64,000 nt of DNA. It comes from Saccharothrix sp. S26 (GTDB lineage: Bacteria > Actinomycetota > Actinomycetes > Mycobacteriales > Pseudonocardiaceae). The first letter of the stretch is position 1, and every line of letters starts with the position of its first letter. The notes beneath the pieces are model-generated. The model had not been told where the DNA came from. It saw only the letters and a list, made by a program, of their open reading frames with translations, and ran no database searches. The stretch covers positions 309,346 through 373,345 of the forward strand of contig NZ_JAJUWT010000006.1 of the NCBI RefSeq assembly GCF_021390395.1, read 5' to 3'. Positions 16,747 through 25,925 of the stretch are shown here, piece by piece. The position numbers were made by a program, and so were the translations under genes.

Positions 16747-17726
16747 GAACCGACACGGACACCGGCAGGCGGGGCTACGACCACGCCGCCGCCTACTACA
16801 CCTCCGACGAGGACCTGATGGCGGTCGCCCTGCCGTTCCTGCTGGGCGGGCTGGAGGCGGGCGAGCCGACCGTGGTGTCGCTGGCGCCGGAGCGCTCGGA
16901 GCTGGTCCGCCGGGCGCTGCCCCGCTCCGCCGAGGCGGTCTTCACCGTCACCGACGACCTCTACGCCCGGCCCGCCGCCGCGATCAAGTCCTACCGGGAG
17001 ATGATGGCCGGGTTCGTGGCCGACGGCGCGCGCGGCATCCGCATCCTCGGCGAGATCCCGCCGGTCGGGCTGAGCAGGTCGTGGGACTGGTGGGCCCGCT
17101 ACGAGTCGGCGGTCAACCACGCCTACGACGAGTTCCCGCTGCGCAGCATGTGCGCCTACGACACCCGCACCACCCCGCGCCACGTCCTCGACGACGTCGC
17201 GGCCACCCACCCCTTCGTCGCCGCCCCCGACGGCGCGCACCTGATCGGCGAGCGCTACGTCGAGCCACCCGACTTCCTCGCCGACCCCCGACCGATGACG
17301 CCTTACCCGATCGAGCGCACGCCGCCCCTGGTCGAGTTGACCGATCCCGCGCCCGCCGCCGCCCGCCGGGCGGTCGTGCAGGCCAACAGGGCCAGCCTGT
17401 CGGCGCAGGAGATCGGGAACCTGGTGCTGGCGGTCAGCGAGATCGTCACCAACGCCGCCCGCCACGGCCGCCCACCGGTCCTGTTCCGGGTCTGGTCGGA
17501 CACCGACCACGTGGTCGTCACCATCCACGACACCGGCGCCGGCCCCACCGACCCCTTCGCCGGACTGCTCCCCGCCCCCGACCGCGAGAGCGGCGGCCTG
17601 GGCCTGTGGCTGACCCACCAGATCTGCCACCACGTCGCCCTGCACCGCGACAAGCACGGCTTCACCGTCCGCCTCACCGCGGGCGACCCCCACCACACCG
17701 CCCCGCACCTCCACACCACGTCCTGA
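16743..17726 (+). CDS. MEDS-HATPase anti-sigma regulatory protein (RsbA-like)
   Basis: 327 aa from ATG 16743. N-terminal MEDS domain (GYDHAAAYYTSDEDLMAVAL, GIRILGEIPPVGLSRSWDWW, MCAYDTRTTPRHVLDDV), residues ~10-190. The C-terminal GHKL ATPase, residues ~200-320, has N-box LVLAVSEIVTNAARHG, G1 VVVTIHDTGAGPTDPF and G2 ESGGLGLWLTHQICHH. This architecture is annotated as anti-sigma factor RsbA-family regulator in actinobacteria. It likely inhibits a sigma factor in response to the MEDS signal, with the upstream STAS protein as antagonist. Followed by a hairpin terminator. Confidence 0.85.
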   Translation: MRTDTDTGRRGYDHAAAYYTSDEDLMAVALPFLLGGLEAGEPTVVSLAPERSELVRRALPRSAEAVFTVTDDLYARPAAAIKSYREMMAGFVADGARGIRILGEIPPVGLSRSWDWWARYESAVNHAYDEFPLRSMCAYDTRTTPRHVLDDVAATHPFVAAPDGAHLIGERYVEPPDFLADPRPMTPYPIERTPPLVELTDPAPAAARRAVVQANRASLSAQEIGNLVLAVSEIVTNAARHGRPPVLFRVWSDTDHVVVTIHDTGAGPTDPFAGLLPAPDRESGGLGLWLTHQICHHVALHRDKHGFTVRLTAGDPHHTAPHLHTTS

Positions 17727-17744
17727 CAACGCCCTCCCCGGGCT

Positions 17745-17763
17745 CCCCCTGCGCACAAGGGGG
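17745..17763 (+). terminator. Hairpin terminator after the MEDS pair
   Basis: CCCCCT (17745-17750), 7-nt loop, AGGGGG (17758-17763), about 20 bases after the stop. Short GC-only stem without a T run, common in actinobacteria. Confidence 0.5.
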
Positions 17764-17795
17764 TCGACACCCCGGACCGGGTTCCCGGTGCGGGT

Positions 17796-18257
17796 GTGGC
17801 AGCGGGGCAAGCCATCCGCCACGCGGCACAGCATGAGGCGCTACCCGCGTCGGTGTCGGAGACGTTCGGCGACGCGGACCGGTTCGCCGACATCGCCGCC
17901 CACAGTCCTGACGTTCTCGACGACGATCTGCTGGGCTGGCTCACCCGCGCCATCTTCGACGAACAGTCCCGGCGACGCGCCGAGGGAGAACCCGACACCA
18001 CCAGCGTCACCTTGCCTGACTGGGCCGTCGAACAACTCACCGAGCTGCTCGCCACCGACCACGACGGCGCACCTGTCCGACCAGAGGAGGACCGACATCG
18101 CCGTGAGGACGTCGCCCGCTCCAGGGCGTCCTCGCTGCCGGTGAGGACCTCGTGGAACAACACGCGGGCGCGGTCGAGGTTTCCGGTGAGGCGCAACGCC
18201 TCGGCGAGGTTGTTCGCCGAGACGAGCGTGTCTGGTGGTGCGGTCCCAGCAACGTGA
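17796..18257 (+). CDS. Hypothetical protein, 3' end doubtful
   Basis: GTG 17796 opens a frame with good character to about 18090: GQAIRHAAQHEALPASVSET, FADIAAHSPDVLDDDLLGWL, then VTLPDWAVEQLTELLATD. After that it runs over a TPR pseudogene on the other strand and the sequence becomes shadow-like. The real gene was probably longer and has been truncated by the junction near 18100. Soluble, helical, unrecognised. No good ribosome site. Confidence 0.4.
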   Translation: MAAGQAIRHAAQHEALPASVSETFGDADRFADIAAHSPDVLDDDLLGWLTRAIFDEQSRRRAEGEPDTTSVTLPDWAVEQLTELLATDHDGAPVRPEEDRHRREDVARSRASSLPVRTSWNNTRARSRFPVRRNASARLFAETSVSGGAVPAT

Positions 18258-18790
18258 CGCGCGTGCGGTAGGTGGCCTCGTGCGGCACCATGGCGTCCGC
18301 GACGCGGCTGTGGTCGAGGAAAGGCTCCGCGAGGTTGTTCATCGCGTGCAGGGTCTCCGGGTGCGTCAGGCCCGCGGACCGCGTGTAGTTGCCCACCGTT
18401 GCTCACCGCGCGTCGGAACAGCTGCTGCGCCTCGGCATACTGCCCGCGCCGTCGGGGTAGAGCCCGACCTCGTTGTTCAGGAGGTCGATGCCCACCATGC
18501 GTGGGTCGGCCGCGTCGGCGTGGTCGAGGCAGGCGAGCGCGTGTGGAAGCTGGGAGGCCCACGTAGGCCAGGTCTCCGCGTCGGCGCTGTCGGGCGGCAG
18601 CGCGGCGGCGATGGTGGCTGCGGCGACGTCGATCCACCGTTGTTCGCCCCAGCCCGCCGAGCGGTCCCGCGGCGGGGCGAGGGCCACGACGGCCCGGACG
18701 ACGCGTCGCCGGCGCGGCGCGTGCCGGATGCGGTCGCGGATGATGTCGCCGACCAAGGCGTGCATCCGCAGGAGCCTTCGGCCGTCGAGT
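18106..18790 (-). pseudogene. TPR-repeat protein remnant (NB-ARC/AfsR-type C-terminal region)
   Basis: Minus-strand TPR sequence broken across three frames: MHALVGDIIRDRIRHA with HALACLDHADAADPRMVG, then GQYAEAQQLFRRAVSN, then THPETLHAMNNLAEPFLDH, then DTLVSANNLAEALRLTGNLD and RARVLFHEVLTGSED. These are the tandem TPR units seen at the C-terminus of STAND (NB-ARC) regulators. At least three frameshifts, and no NTPase domain in the window. Confidence 0.7.
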
Positions 18791-18809
18791 AGGTGCGCTT
18801 GGGGGCGAT

Positions 18810-18965
18810 GGAGCCCGGTTGGCTCACGGTCGGCTGCCCGACCGGCCCGAGGACGGACCGGTCGTGCTCTGCTCCGCGCCGGCCGTCCCCGAAGCGGTGG
18901 AACGCGACGGCCGCCTCTCCTCCACCGTGCGCGACTTCCTGCTGACCCTGCTCGGCAAGGGTTGA
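18810..18965 (+). pseudogene. Possible C-terminal fragment of an unknown protein
   Basis: The plus frame ending at TGA 18963 reads LPDRPEDGPVVLCSAPAVPE, then DGRLSSTVRDFLLTLLGKG, which looks like a natural C-terminus. No matching upstream part. Unrecognised. Confidence 0.3.
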
Positions 18966-19085
18966 GCGCAGAACAGGTGCGAGCGCGAAGATCACAATGT
19001 CAGGGGTGCGCGTCCTGCCCGGGGAGAGACGGACAGGACGCGCACCGGTCGGGCGACGCACCTCGGACGTTGCCCTGGCCATGCG

Positions 19086-21452
19086 TCACCGGCGGGCGGC
19101 CACCCCGGTGACGACCTGGTGGGCGACGTGTTCGCGTTCGCGCTTGCGCAGCTTCCGGGCGGGTCCGGTGAGCCGCACCTCGGTGGTGGCGGGGAGGTCT
19201 TCGCTCGACCGCCCTGCGGCCAGGGCGATCACGCCGGGTTCGACGACGAGGTGGCCGTCGAGACCGGTGTAGGCGAAGTGCTCGGCGTGCACGCGGAAGA
19301 CGACGGTGGCGTGTTCCCCGGCGGCGAGGTCGACGGCGGCGAAGGCGAGCAGGGCGCGGACCGGGCGGGCGACTTGGGCCACGGGGTCGGTGGCGTAGAG
19401 CTGCACGACCTCGGTGCCTGCCCGGCCGCCGGTGTTGGAGACCTCGACGGACACCTCGAACTCCTCGTCGCACCCGACGTGCTCCCGGTCGACGCGCAGG
19501 TCCCTGATGTCGAACGTGGTGTAGGACAGGCCGTGGCCGAAGGGGAAGGTCGGGGTCGGGTCCAGGTTGGACAGTGCCGATTGCTTGCCGCCCAGGGGCG
19601 CGTGCAGGTAGGTGTGCGGCTGCCCGCCGGGGGAGGAGCCGATCTGCACGGGGAGCTTGCCGCGGAAGTTCACCTGCCCGGCGAGCAGGCTTGCGGCCGC
19701 GCGGCCGCCTTCCTCTCCCGGCAGGAACGTCTGGACGATCGCGGCGGCGCGGTCGTGGAACCGTCCGACGGCGTAGGGGCGGCCGCTGCACACCAGCAGC
19801 ACGGTCGGCGTGCCGGTGGCGAGGACCGCGTCGACCAGCGCTTCCTGGACGCCGGGCAGGCGCAGGTCTTCGACGTCGCAGCCCTCGCCCGACGTTCCGA
19901 CGCCGAACATGCCGGGCAGGTCGCCGACGGCCAGCAGCACGATGTCGGCCGCGTGAGCGAGAGCGACGGCCTCCTGGATGCCGGAGGTGTCGGGTTCGCG
20001 GACCGGGCAGCCCTGCGTGTAGTCGAAGGAGGCATCCGGCAGTTCCGCGACGAGGGCCTCGCGGAAGGTCGGGGCGTCGACACCCAGACCCAGCTCCGGG
20101 CGGTCGGACAGGACGTGGTTGGGGAACGAGTAGCAGCCGAACATCGACCTGGCCTCGTCCGCGCACGGCCCGATGACCGCGACCCGACCGCTGCCGGACA
20201 GCGGCAGCACCCCGTTGTTGGCCAGCAGCACGGTGCTCGCCTGTCCGACGCGGCGGGCCAGTGCCCGTGAGGCGGGTTTGTCCAGGTCCAGGCCGCCTCG
20301 GCGCAGGCCGGGCGGTTCCGGGCTCCAGTCGGGGTCGAGCAGGCCGGCGGTGATCTTCTGGCGCAGGACTCGGCGTACCGAGCGGTCGATTACGGTTTCG
20401 TCGACGTCTCCGCGTGTGACGGCGTCGACCAGGCGTGTGCCGAACCCGCGCTGATCAGGCAGTTCGACATCCATGCCCGCCGTGAGGGCGCGCACGCCCG
20501 CGTCGCCGTCGTCGGTGGCGACCCGGTGGGAGGTGACCAGGAAGGGGATGGACCAGTAGTCGGAGACCACGGTTCCCTCGAAGCCCCAGGTGTCGCGCAG
20601 GACGGTGGTGAGCAGCCAGTGGCTGGCGGCCGGCGCGTCCCCGTCGAGGTCGGCGTAGCTGTTCATCACCGATCCGACACCCTCCGCGACCGCCCGTTCG
20701 AACGGGCGCAGGATGACGTCGAACAGCTCGCGGCGTCCCATGTGGACCGGCGCGTGGTTGCGTCCGCCGACGGAGGCGGAGTACCCGGCCAAGTGCTTGA
20801 GCGTCGCGACCACGCCAGCGGACTGGATGCCGCGCACGTAGGCGGCGCCCATCTCGCCGACCAGGTACGGGTCTTCGCCGAACGTCTCCTCGCAGCGCCC
20901 CCAGCGGTGATCGCGGATCACGTCCACCACCGGCGCGAGGCCCTGGTGCACACCCGCTTCGGCCAGGTCGGCGCCGATGGCGGCCCCGACTTCGCCGATC
21001 AGCGCCGGGTCGAACGTCGCCGCCATGCCCAGGGGGGTGGGGTAGATCGTCGCGCCGAAGGCGGTGACGCCGGTCAGGCACTCGTCGTGGCCCATCGCGG
21101 GGATGCCCAGGCGGCTCTGGGTGATGACCTGCCGCTGGCGGCGGGCGTAGTGGCGGGCGTGGTCGAGCGCGTCGCGCGGCACGGTGCCGTAGGGGCGGGT
21201 GAGCTGGCCGATGCCGTGCCGGGCGGTCTCGTCCAGCGGGCCGACGATACCCAGCACGCTGGTGCCGGGCGCCACCTCGGGCCCGGCGGGCTCGACGTCC
21301 TCCCACGCGCTGCCGAGCTGGGCGACCTTCTCCGGAAGTGTCAGCTCGGCCAGCAGCGCCTCGACCCGTTCACCCACCGTCCTGGTGGTGTCGCGCCACA
21401 CTGGCGTGTCCGTCCCGTCGCGCGGCGTCGACGTGGTCTGGGCAGAACTCAT
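19086..21452 (-). CDS. bxlA: GH3 glycoside hydrolase, probable intracellular beta-xylosidase (BxlA-like)
   Basis: 788 aa with no signal peptide. GH3 N-terminal barrel (LTLPEKVAQLGSAWEDV, SRLGIPAMGHDECLTG, RWGRCEETFGEDPYLVGEMG, VVATLKHLAGYS) with the nucleophile in TVVSDYWSIPFL (Asp298). The GH3 C-terminal domain and a fibronectin III-like domain (FAYTGLDGHLVVEPG) follow. Last gene of a minus-strand operon after the sugar ABC permease (40-bp gap), under a LacI-type repressor. Order and content match the Streptomyces bxlEFGA xylobiose locus, so hydrolysis of imported xylobiose is the best guess. GH3 specificity cannot be settled by eye; beta-glucosidase is the alternative. Confidence 0.85.
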   Translation of the reverse strand: MSSAQTTSTPRDGTDTPVWRDTTRTVGERVEALLAELTLPEKVAQLGSAWEDVEPAGPEVAPGTSVLGIVGPLDETARHGIGQLTRPYGTVPRDALDHARHYARRQRQVITQSRLGIPAMGHDECLTGVTAFGATIYPTPLGMAATFDPALIGEVGAAIGADLAEAGVHQGLAPVVDVIRDHRWGRCEETFGEDPYLVGEMGAAYVRGIQSAGVVATLKHLAGYSASVGGRNHAPVHMGRRELFDVILRPFERAVAEGVGSVMNSYADLDGDAPAASHWLLTTVLRDTWGFEGTVVSDYWSIPFLVTSHRVATDDGDAGVRALTAGMDVELPDQRGFGTRLVDAVTRGDVDETVIDRSVRRVLRQKITAGLLDPDWSPEPPGLRRGGLDLDKPASRALARRVGQASTVLLANNGVLPLSGSGRVAVIGPCADEARSMFGCYSFPNHVLSDRPELGLGVDAPTFREALVAELPDASFDYTQGCPVREPDTSGIQEAVALAHAADIVLLAVGDLPGMFGVGTSGEGCDVEDLRLPGVQEALVDAVLATGTPTVLLVCSGRPYAVGRFHDRAAAIVQTFLPGEEGGRAAASLLAGQVNFRGKLPVQIGSSPGGQPHTYLHAPLGGKQSALSNLDPTPTFPFGHGLSYTTFDIRDLRVDREHVGCDEEFEVSVEVSNTGGRAGTEVVQLYATDPVAQVARPVRALLAFAAVDLAAGEHATVVFRVHAEHFAYTGLDGHLVVEPGVIALAAGRSSEDLPATTEVRLTGPARKLRKREREHVAHQVVTGVAARR

Positions 21453-21492
21453 CGGGTGTCATCCTTCGAGCGGGTAAGGGGGTGGGCCGCGG

Positions 21493-22404
21493 TCACTTGG
21501 TGAAGCCTGCGGTGAGGCCGGCGACGAGCTGGCGGCGGCCGATCATGAACAGGGCGAGGACCGGCAGGGTGGACAGCACGACTGCGGCCATGGTGGCGGG
21601 GACGTTGATGCCGAACTGGCCGCGGAACGCGGTCAACGCCAGCGGGAGCACAGCCCGGTCCGGGTTCTGGGTGAGGATCAGGGGGAACAGGAACCCGTTC
21701 CACACCTGCAGTCCGCTGTAGACGGCGACGGTGGTCAGGGCGGGGCGGGTCAGGGGCAGCACGAGGGACCACAGGATGCGCCACTCGCCCGCGCCGTCGA
21801 TGTCCATGGCCTCGTAGAGCGAGCGGGGCACGTCGCGCAGGAACCCGACGAGCACCAGCACCGCCACGGGGATGGCGAATGCCGCCGAGGGCAGCACGAT
21901 CGCGAGCAGGCTGTCGTAGAGGTGCAGCTCGATGATGAGCAGGTACACCGGGATGATCACCGCCTGCAACGGGATCGCCAGTCCCAGCAGGAACAACCGG
22001 AAGAACCACCTCGACGACCGGCTGTTGAACCGGACCACGACGTAGGAGGCCATGAGCGCCGCGGCCAAGGTCAGCGCCACCGCCGCGACGGTCACGATGA
22101 CGCTGTTGAGCAGGTAGGTGGGGAAGCCCGACGACCACACCAGCCCGTAGTTGTCCAGCGTGGGGTCCGAGGGCGGTGTGAGCGGCGACGTGGTGAAGAA
22201 GTCCGCCTGGTCGCGGAGGCTGGTGATGACGATCCAGTACAGCGGCACCACCACCAGCGCCGTCCAGAACAGCGACGACGCGCCGACGACGACGTGCCGG
22301 GCCGTCCGCGTCGCCGGGTGCGTCCAACCGCGCCGACCGCCGCCGGCCGCTTGGCCGAGTACGACCCGGGACGGGGGAGTGGTCCGGCTGGTCGTCGTGG
22401 TCAT
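21493..22404 (-). CDS. bxlG: Sugar ABC transporter permease (MalG type)
   Basis: 303 aa from ATG 22404, which overlaps the upstream permease stop by ATGA. Six predicted TM segments (SSLFWTALVVVPLYWIVIT onward) and the permease EAA loop LYEAMDIDGAGEWRILWSLV, which docks the ATPase. C-terminus MIGRRQLVAGLTAGFTK is the conserved MalG ending. Inner-membrane half of a CUT1 importer. No ATPase gene is nearby, as is usual in actinobacteria, where a shared MsiK energises such systems. Confidence 0.9.
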   Translation of the reverse strand: MTTTTSRTTPPSRVVLGQAAGGGRRGWTHPATRTARHVVVGASSLFWTALVVVPLYWIVITSLRDQADFFTTSPLTPPSDPTLDNYGLVWSSGFPTYLLNSVIVTVAAVALTLAAALMASYVVVRFNSRSSRWFFRLFLLGLAIPLQAVIIPVYLLIIELHLYDSLLAIVLPSAAFAIPVAVLVLVGFLRDVPRSLYEAMDIDGAGEWRILWSLVLPLTRPALTTVAVYSGLQVWNGFLFPLILTQNPDRAVLPLALTAFRGQFGINVPATMAAVVLSTLPVLALFMIGRRQLVAGLTAGFTK

Positions 22405-23315
22405 GTCAGCCCTTCCTGCTGGCTGTCCATCGCGGTGAACCGCGACAGGCGGGTGATGAGCAGCGACAGCACCAGGCCGAAGACCACCAGCGTCGTGGCG
22501 AGCACGCTGGCGCGGCCCATGTCGTGCGACTGGAACCCGGTGATGTACATGGCCAGCGGCAGCACCCTGGTCGCGGTGCCCGGCCCGCCGGTGCCACCGG
22601 AGAGGACGAAGATCAGGTCGAAGTAGGTCAGCGACCCGATCAGCATCAGCGTGCTGGACGTGATCAGCGTGTAGCGCAGCTGCGGCAGGGTGATCACGAG
22701 GAACCGCTGGACCCGGGACGCGCCGTCGATGGCCGCCGCCTCGTACAGCGCGGCGGGGATCTGCCGCACCCCGGCCTGGTACAGCAGCGCGTGGAACGGG
22801 ATGAACTGCCACGCGATCACGAAGATGACGGTGTAGAGGGCCAGGTCCGGCGAGCCCAGCAGCGGCTCGGCGAGGAACCCGAGACCCGGCACGGAGCCGA
22901 GGCCGAACGACGGGTCCAGCAGAGCCTGCCACGCCAGGCCGATGGCCACGGCGGAGAGGACGAGCGGCAGGAACCACAGCACGGCGAGGACGGCCCGCCA
23001 CCGGGCGGCGGGCGCCTGGAACACGCCGAGCGCCAGCGAGATCGGGGTCTGCACCACCCAGCTGATGACCATGACCTTCACCGTCAGCCACAGCGCGTCC
23101 CAGGTCGCGGCGTCGGTGAAGACCGCGGTCCAGTTGTCCGCGCCGGACCAGCTGATGGTGCCTAGGCCGTCCCAGTCGGCGAAGCCCAGGACGAGCACGC
23201 CGCCCAGCGGCAAGACCCCGAACAGGCCGAACAGCAGCAGGGCGGGAGCCGCCATGACGGCGCCGCTGACGCGACGCCGCCGGGCGGTCCGACCCGCGTG
23301 AGGGGTCGCGGTCAT
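22401..23315 (-). CDS. bxlF: Sugar ABC transporter permease (MalF type)
   Basis: 304 aa from ATG 23315, overlapping the binding-protein stop by ATGA. Six TM segments (APALLLFGLFGVLPLGGVLV onward) and EAA loop LYEAAAIDGASRVQRFLVIT. Pairs with the MalG-type permease downstream to form the channel. The tight overlaps on both sides show a single translationally coupled operon. Confidence 0.9.
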   Translation of the reverse strand: MTATPHAGRTARRRRVSGAVMAAPALLLFGLFGVLPLGGVLVLGFADWDGLGTISWSGADNWTAVFTDAATWDALWLTVKVMVISWVVQTPISLALGVFQAPAARWRAVLAVLWFLPLVLSAVAIGLAWQALLDPSFGLGSVPGLGFLAEPLLGSPDLALYTVIFVIAWQFIPFHALLYQAGVRQIPAALYEAAAIDGASRVQRFLVITLPQLRYTLITSSTLMLIGSLTYFDLIFVLSGGTGGPGTATRVLPLAMYITGFQSHDMGRASVLATTLVVFGLVLSLLITRLSRFTAMDSQQEGLT

Positions 23316-24631
23316 GAACCTGCGACCTTGCTCATCTCCTGCCCGAACCGCTCGGGTTCGAGCTGCCCGAGGAAGACCTTGTCGATGTTGGTCAACAGCG
23401 GGTCGGCCGAGGTCGAGGGCAGCGCCTGGTCCCAGGACAGCTGGAACGTGGGCGCCTCGTTCACCAGGTCGTACACGAACCACATCCAGTCCTTGTCCGG
23501 CGAGGTCGAGTCCTGGAGGGTGCGCTCCAGGTCCATGACCGGGGGCACGGTGCCGGAGTCGAGGAACTTCGCGACCTGGTCGGTGTTGAGGACGTACTTC
23601 GACAGGTACTCCGCGGCGGCGGCCTGCTTCTCGGTGGAACTCGCGGCGTTGACCGACAGGAAGTTCGACGGGTTGCCGACGATCGCCTTCTCCTCGCCCG
23701 CGCCGCCCGGGACGGTCGGGAAGGTGGTGTAGCCGAGGTCGGACTTCACGAAGTCCGGGGCGGCCTTGGCGAAGTTGGCGTACTCCCAGGTACCCATGAG
23801 CTCCATGGCCGCTTTGCCGGTGTAGACCAGCGCGGTCGACGCCCCTTGGTCGTAGGTGAGCGAGGACGCGCTGTCGCCGAAGGCGCCGGCGTCGACCAGC
23901 TCGCGCAGCAGCTTGTTGGCCTCGGTCACCGCGGGCTTGGTCCAGGCGGTGCTGTCGCCCGCCTCGACGGCGGAGAACAGGTCGGCGCCGCCGACGCGGT
24001 CGAGCAGGTACTCCTCCCACATCAGGGTCGGCCACTTGCTGCCCGCGGCGAGCGAGATCGGCGTGATCCCCTTGCCCTTCAGCGTGCCGACTGCGGCGAG
24101 CAGGTCGTCCCAGGTCTTCGGCGGCTGCAGGCCGGCGTCGGCCAGGACCTTCTTGTTGTAGTAGAGGACCACCGGTGCGAGGCCGTTGCACGGAACGCCG
24201 TAAAGCTTGCCGTCGAACGTGGCCGTCTTGAGCACGCTGGGGGTGAACCGGTCGGCGTCCACGGCGGTGGGCACCTCGGCGACCTTCCCGGCCTTGACGT
24301 AATCGCGCAGGCCGCCGCCGCCCCAGTTGAAGAAGAGGTCGGGTGCCTGGCCCGCGCCGAACGCGACGCGGATCTTCTGCTTGTAGTCGTCGTTGGCGTA
24401 GAGCTGCAGGTCGATCTTCGCGTCCGGGTGGTCGGTGTTGTAGGCGTCGACCGATGCCTTGAGCACCGTCTGGTCGTTGAGCGCCCACATGGTGAGCGCA
24501 GCCGTCCCGGCCGCCGGCTCGCCGCCCGGGCCGGCGGTACCGCAGGCGGCGAGCACGACACCGGCCGCGGCGACCGCCGTGGCGGCCAGGAACCGCCGCC
24601 TGGCGATCCCGGACAAGGGTGAAACGGACAT
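23312..24631 (-). CDS. bxlE: Extracellular sugar-binding lipoprotein (ABC transporter, family 1)
   Basis: 439 aa from ATG 24631 (AAGGGAG upstream). Twin-arginine-like ARRRFLAAT and lipobox VVLAAC (Cys30) indicate a lipid-anchored extracytoplasmic protein. SBP_bac_1 features: LTMWALNDQTVLKASVDAYN, GQAPDLFFNWGGGG, YYNKKVLADAGLQPPKTWDD, GTWEYANFAKAAPDF. First gene of the bxl-like operon; it would bind xylobiose/xylo-oligosaccharides if the assignment is right. The upstream 270 bp carries the LacI operator. Confidence 0.9.
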   Translation of the reverse strand: MSVSPLSGIARRRFLAATAVAAAGVVLAACGTAGPGGEPAAGTAALTMWALNDQTVLKASVDAYNTDHPDAKIDLQLYANDDYKQKIRVAFGAGQAPDLFFNWGGGGLRDYVKAGKVAEVPTAVDADRFTPSVLKTATFDGKLYGVPCNGLAPVVLYYNKKVLADAGLQPPKTWDDLLAAVGTLKGKGITPISLAAGSKWPTLMWEEYLLDRVGGADLFSAVEAGDSTAWTKPAVTEANKLLRELVDAGAFGDSASSLTYDQGASTALVYTGKAAMELMGTWEYANFAKAAPDFVKSDLGYTTFPTVPGGAGEEKAIVGNPSNFLSVNAASSTEKQAAAAEYLSKYVLNTDQVAKFLDSGTVPPVMDLERTLQDSTSPDKDWMWFVYDLVNEAPTFQLSWDQALPSTSADPLLTNIDKVFLGQLEPERFGQEMSKVAGS

Positions 24632-24783
24632 GCGTGAACTCCCTTGTTATCGCAATCCTGATCTCATTCGCCCGCGAGAGCCGCGGAGCGGAAATTTTCG
24701 TGACCGTCGTGGCGTCACGCCCGGTCGTTGTCGCAGACAGTGCCCCTGTCGCTGCTCGTGGGCAAGCGCTGAGAGGCATCGGT

Positions 24784-24800
24784 TGCGAAAGACTTTCGGA
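24784..24800. promoter_or_regulatory. LacI-family operator in the divergent bxlE/bxlR region
   Basis: TGCGAAAGACTTTCGGA contains the odd-symmetric palindrome CGAAAG-A-CTTTCG (24786-24798). It lies 153 bp upstream of the binding-protein gene and about 100 bp before the repressor gene. Similar to the CGAA-N-TTCG inverted repeats reported for Streptomyces xylan genes. A second copy sits at 28234. Confidence 0.7.
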
Positions 24801-24899
24801 GGGCTTCTTCCGTCGTCCCGAACCGGCGGATATCGTCCGGTGACGGCGCGCGGCAGGACGTGCGGCGGTCGGAGCGGACCGCACCGGTGGAGGAAGGTC

Positions 24900-25925
24900 G
24901 TGGGAGGTCTCGCCGCCAACGGTGGCAAGTACGGCGTGCTCAGCGTGGTGGCACGCGAAGCGGGGGTGTCCGCGGCGACGGTGTCGAAGGTCGTCCACCG
25001 CCGTCGCGACGTCGGCGAGCGCACCCGGGCCAAGGTCGAGGCGTTGCTCGCCGAGCACGGCTACGTGCGGCCGGGAGAAGCCGAAGGGCGTCCGCCGCAG
25101 ATCCTCGCGGTGTTCCGCGACCTCGTCGGCCCGTACACGTTGGAGGTGGCCCGCGGGATCGTCGACGCCGCCGCCGGGTTCGGGGCCGGCGCCACGTTGG
25201 GGACGACCGTGGCCCGGTCGATGTCGGCGTGGTTGGACGAGTGCCAGAAGATGGGCGCGGCGGGTCTGGTGATCGTGATCTCGATGCTCACCGAGCACGA
25301 CCAGCGGCGCGTCCTCGACCAGGGCCTGCCGGTCGTCCTCATCGACCCGCTCAGCCCGCCGGAGTCGGAGATCCCGAGCATCGGCGTCACGAACTGGAGC
25401 GGCGCCCGCGACGCCGTCGCCCACGTGGTGGGTCTCGGGCACCGGCGGATCGGCATGCTCGCCGGGCGGCCGCACTCGCTGGCGGGCAGCGCCCGCCTGC
25501 ACGGGTACCGGGCCGCGCTCGACGAGGCCGGGATCGCCTACGACCCCCTCCTGGTCCGCGCGACGGACTTCGACTACGACGAGGCCGTGGTCGCTTGCGT
25601 GGACCTGCTGGGCACGACCGACCCGCCGACCGCGGTCTTCGCGGCCAGCGACGCCCAGGCGTTGGGCGTGCTGGAGGCGGCCCGCCGGTGCGGTCGGCTG
25701 GTGCCCGGTGATCTCTCCGTGGTGTCGTTCGACGACACGTCGGTCGCGGCGATGGCCGCGCCACCCCTGACTGCCGTGCGTCAGCCGTTCGCGGAGATGG
25801 GCTTCGAGGCCACCCGCATCCTGCTCCAGCTCGCCAACGGCATCAGCCCCGCCTCACAACGGGTGGAACTCGCCACCACGCTCGTCGTCCGCGACTCCAC
25901 CGCAGCGCTCTCGACCACGGTGTGA
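24900..25925 (+). CDS. bxlR: LacI-family transcriptional repressor (BxlR-like)
   Basis: 341 aa from GTG 24900 with GGAGGAAGG 2-10 bases upstream, which fixes the start. N-terminal LacI HTH: VLSVVAREAGVSAATVSKVV with hinge RTRAKVEALLAEHGYVRP. Periplasmic-binding-like sensor: AVFRDLVGPYTLEVARGIVD, MLTEHDQRRVLDQGLPVVLI, HRRIGMLAGRPHSLAGSARL, TAVFAASDAQALGVLEAARR, LSVVSFDDTSVAAM. Divergent from the sugar operon it probably represses; the effector is expected to be the imported disaccharide. The palindrome at 24784 is the likely operator and may also give autoregulation. Confidence 0.9.
   Translation: MGGLAANGGKYGVLSVVAREAGVSAATVSKVVHRRRDVGERTRAKVEALLAEHGYVRPGEAEGRPPQILAVFRDLVGPYTLEVARGIVDAAAGFGAGATLGTTVARSMSAWLDECQKMGAAGLVIVISMLTEHDQRRVLDQGLPVVLIDPLSPPESEIPSIGVTNWSGARDAVAHVVGLGHRRIGMLAGRPHSLAGSARLHGYRAALDEAGIAYDPLLVRATDFDYDEAVVACVDLLGTTDPPTAVFAASDAQALGVLEAARRCGRLVPGDLSVVSFDDTSVAAMAAPPLTAVRQPFAEMGFEATRILLQLANGISPASQRVELATTLVVRDSTAALSTTV

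Noticed and set aside
22401..25502. A 1033-codon minus frame extending the MalF permease upstream through the binding-protein gene
   Set aside because: The upstream part is a shadow of the binding protein in another frame and of the LacI gene; the permease has a proper ATG at 23315 with ATGA overlap.
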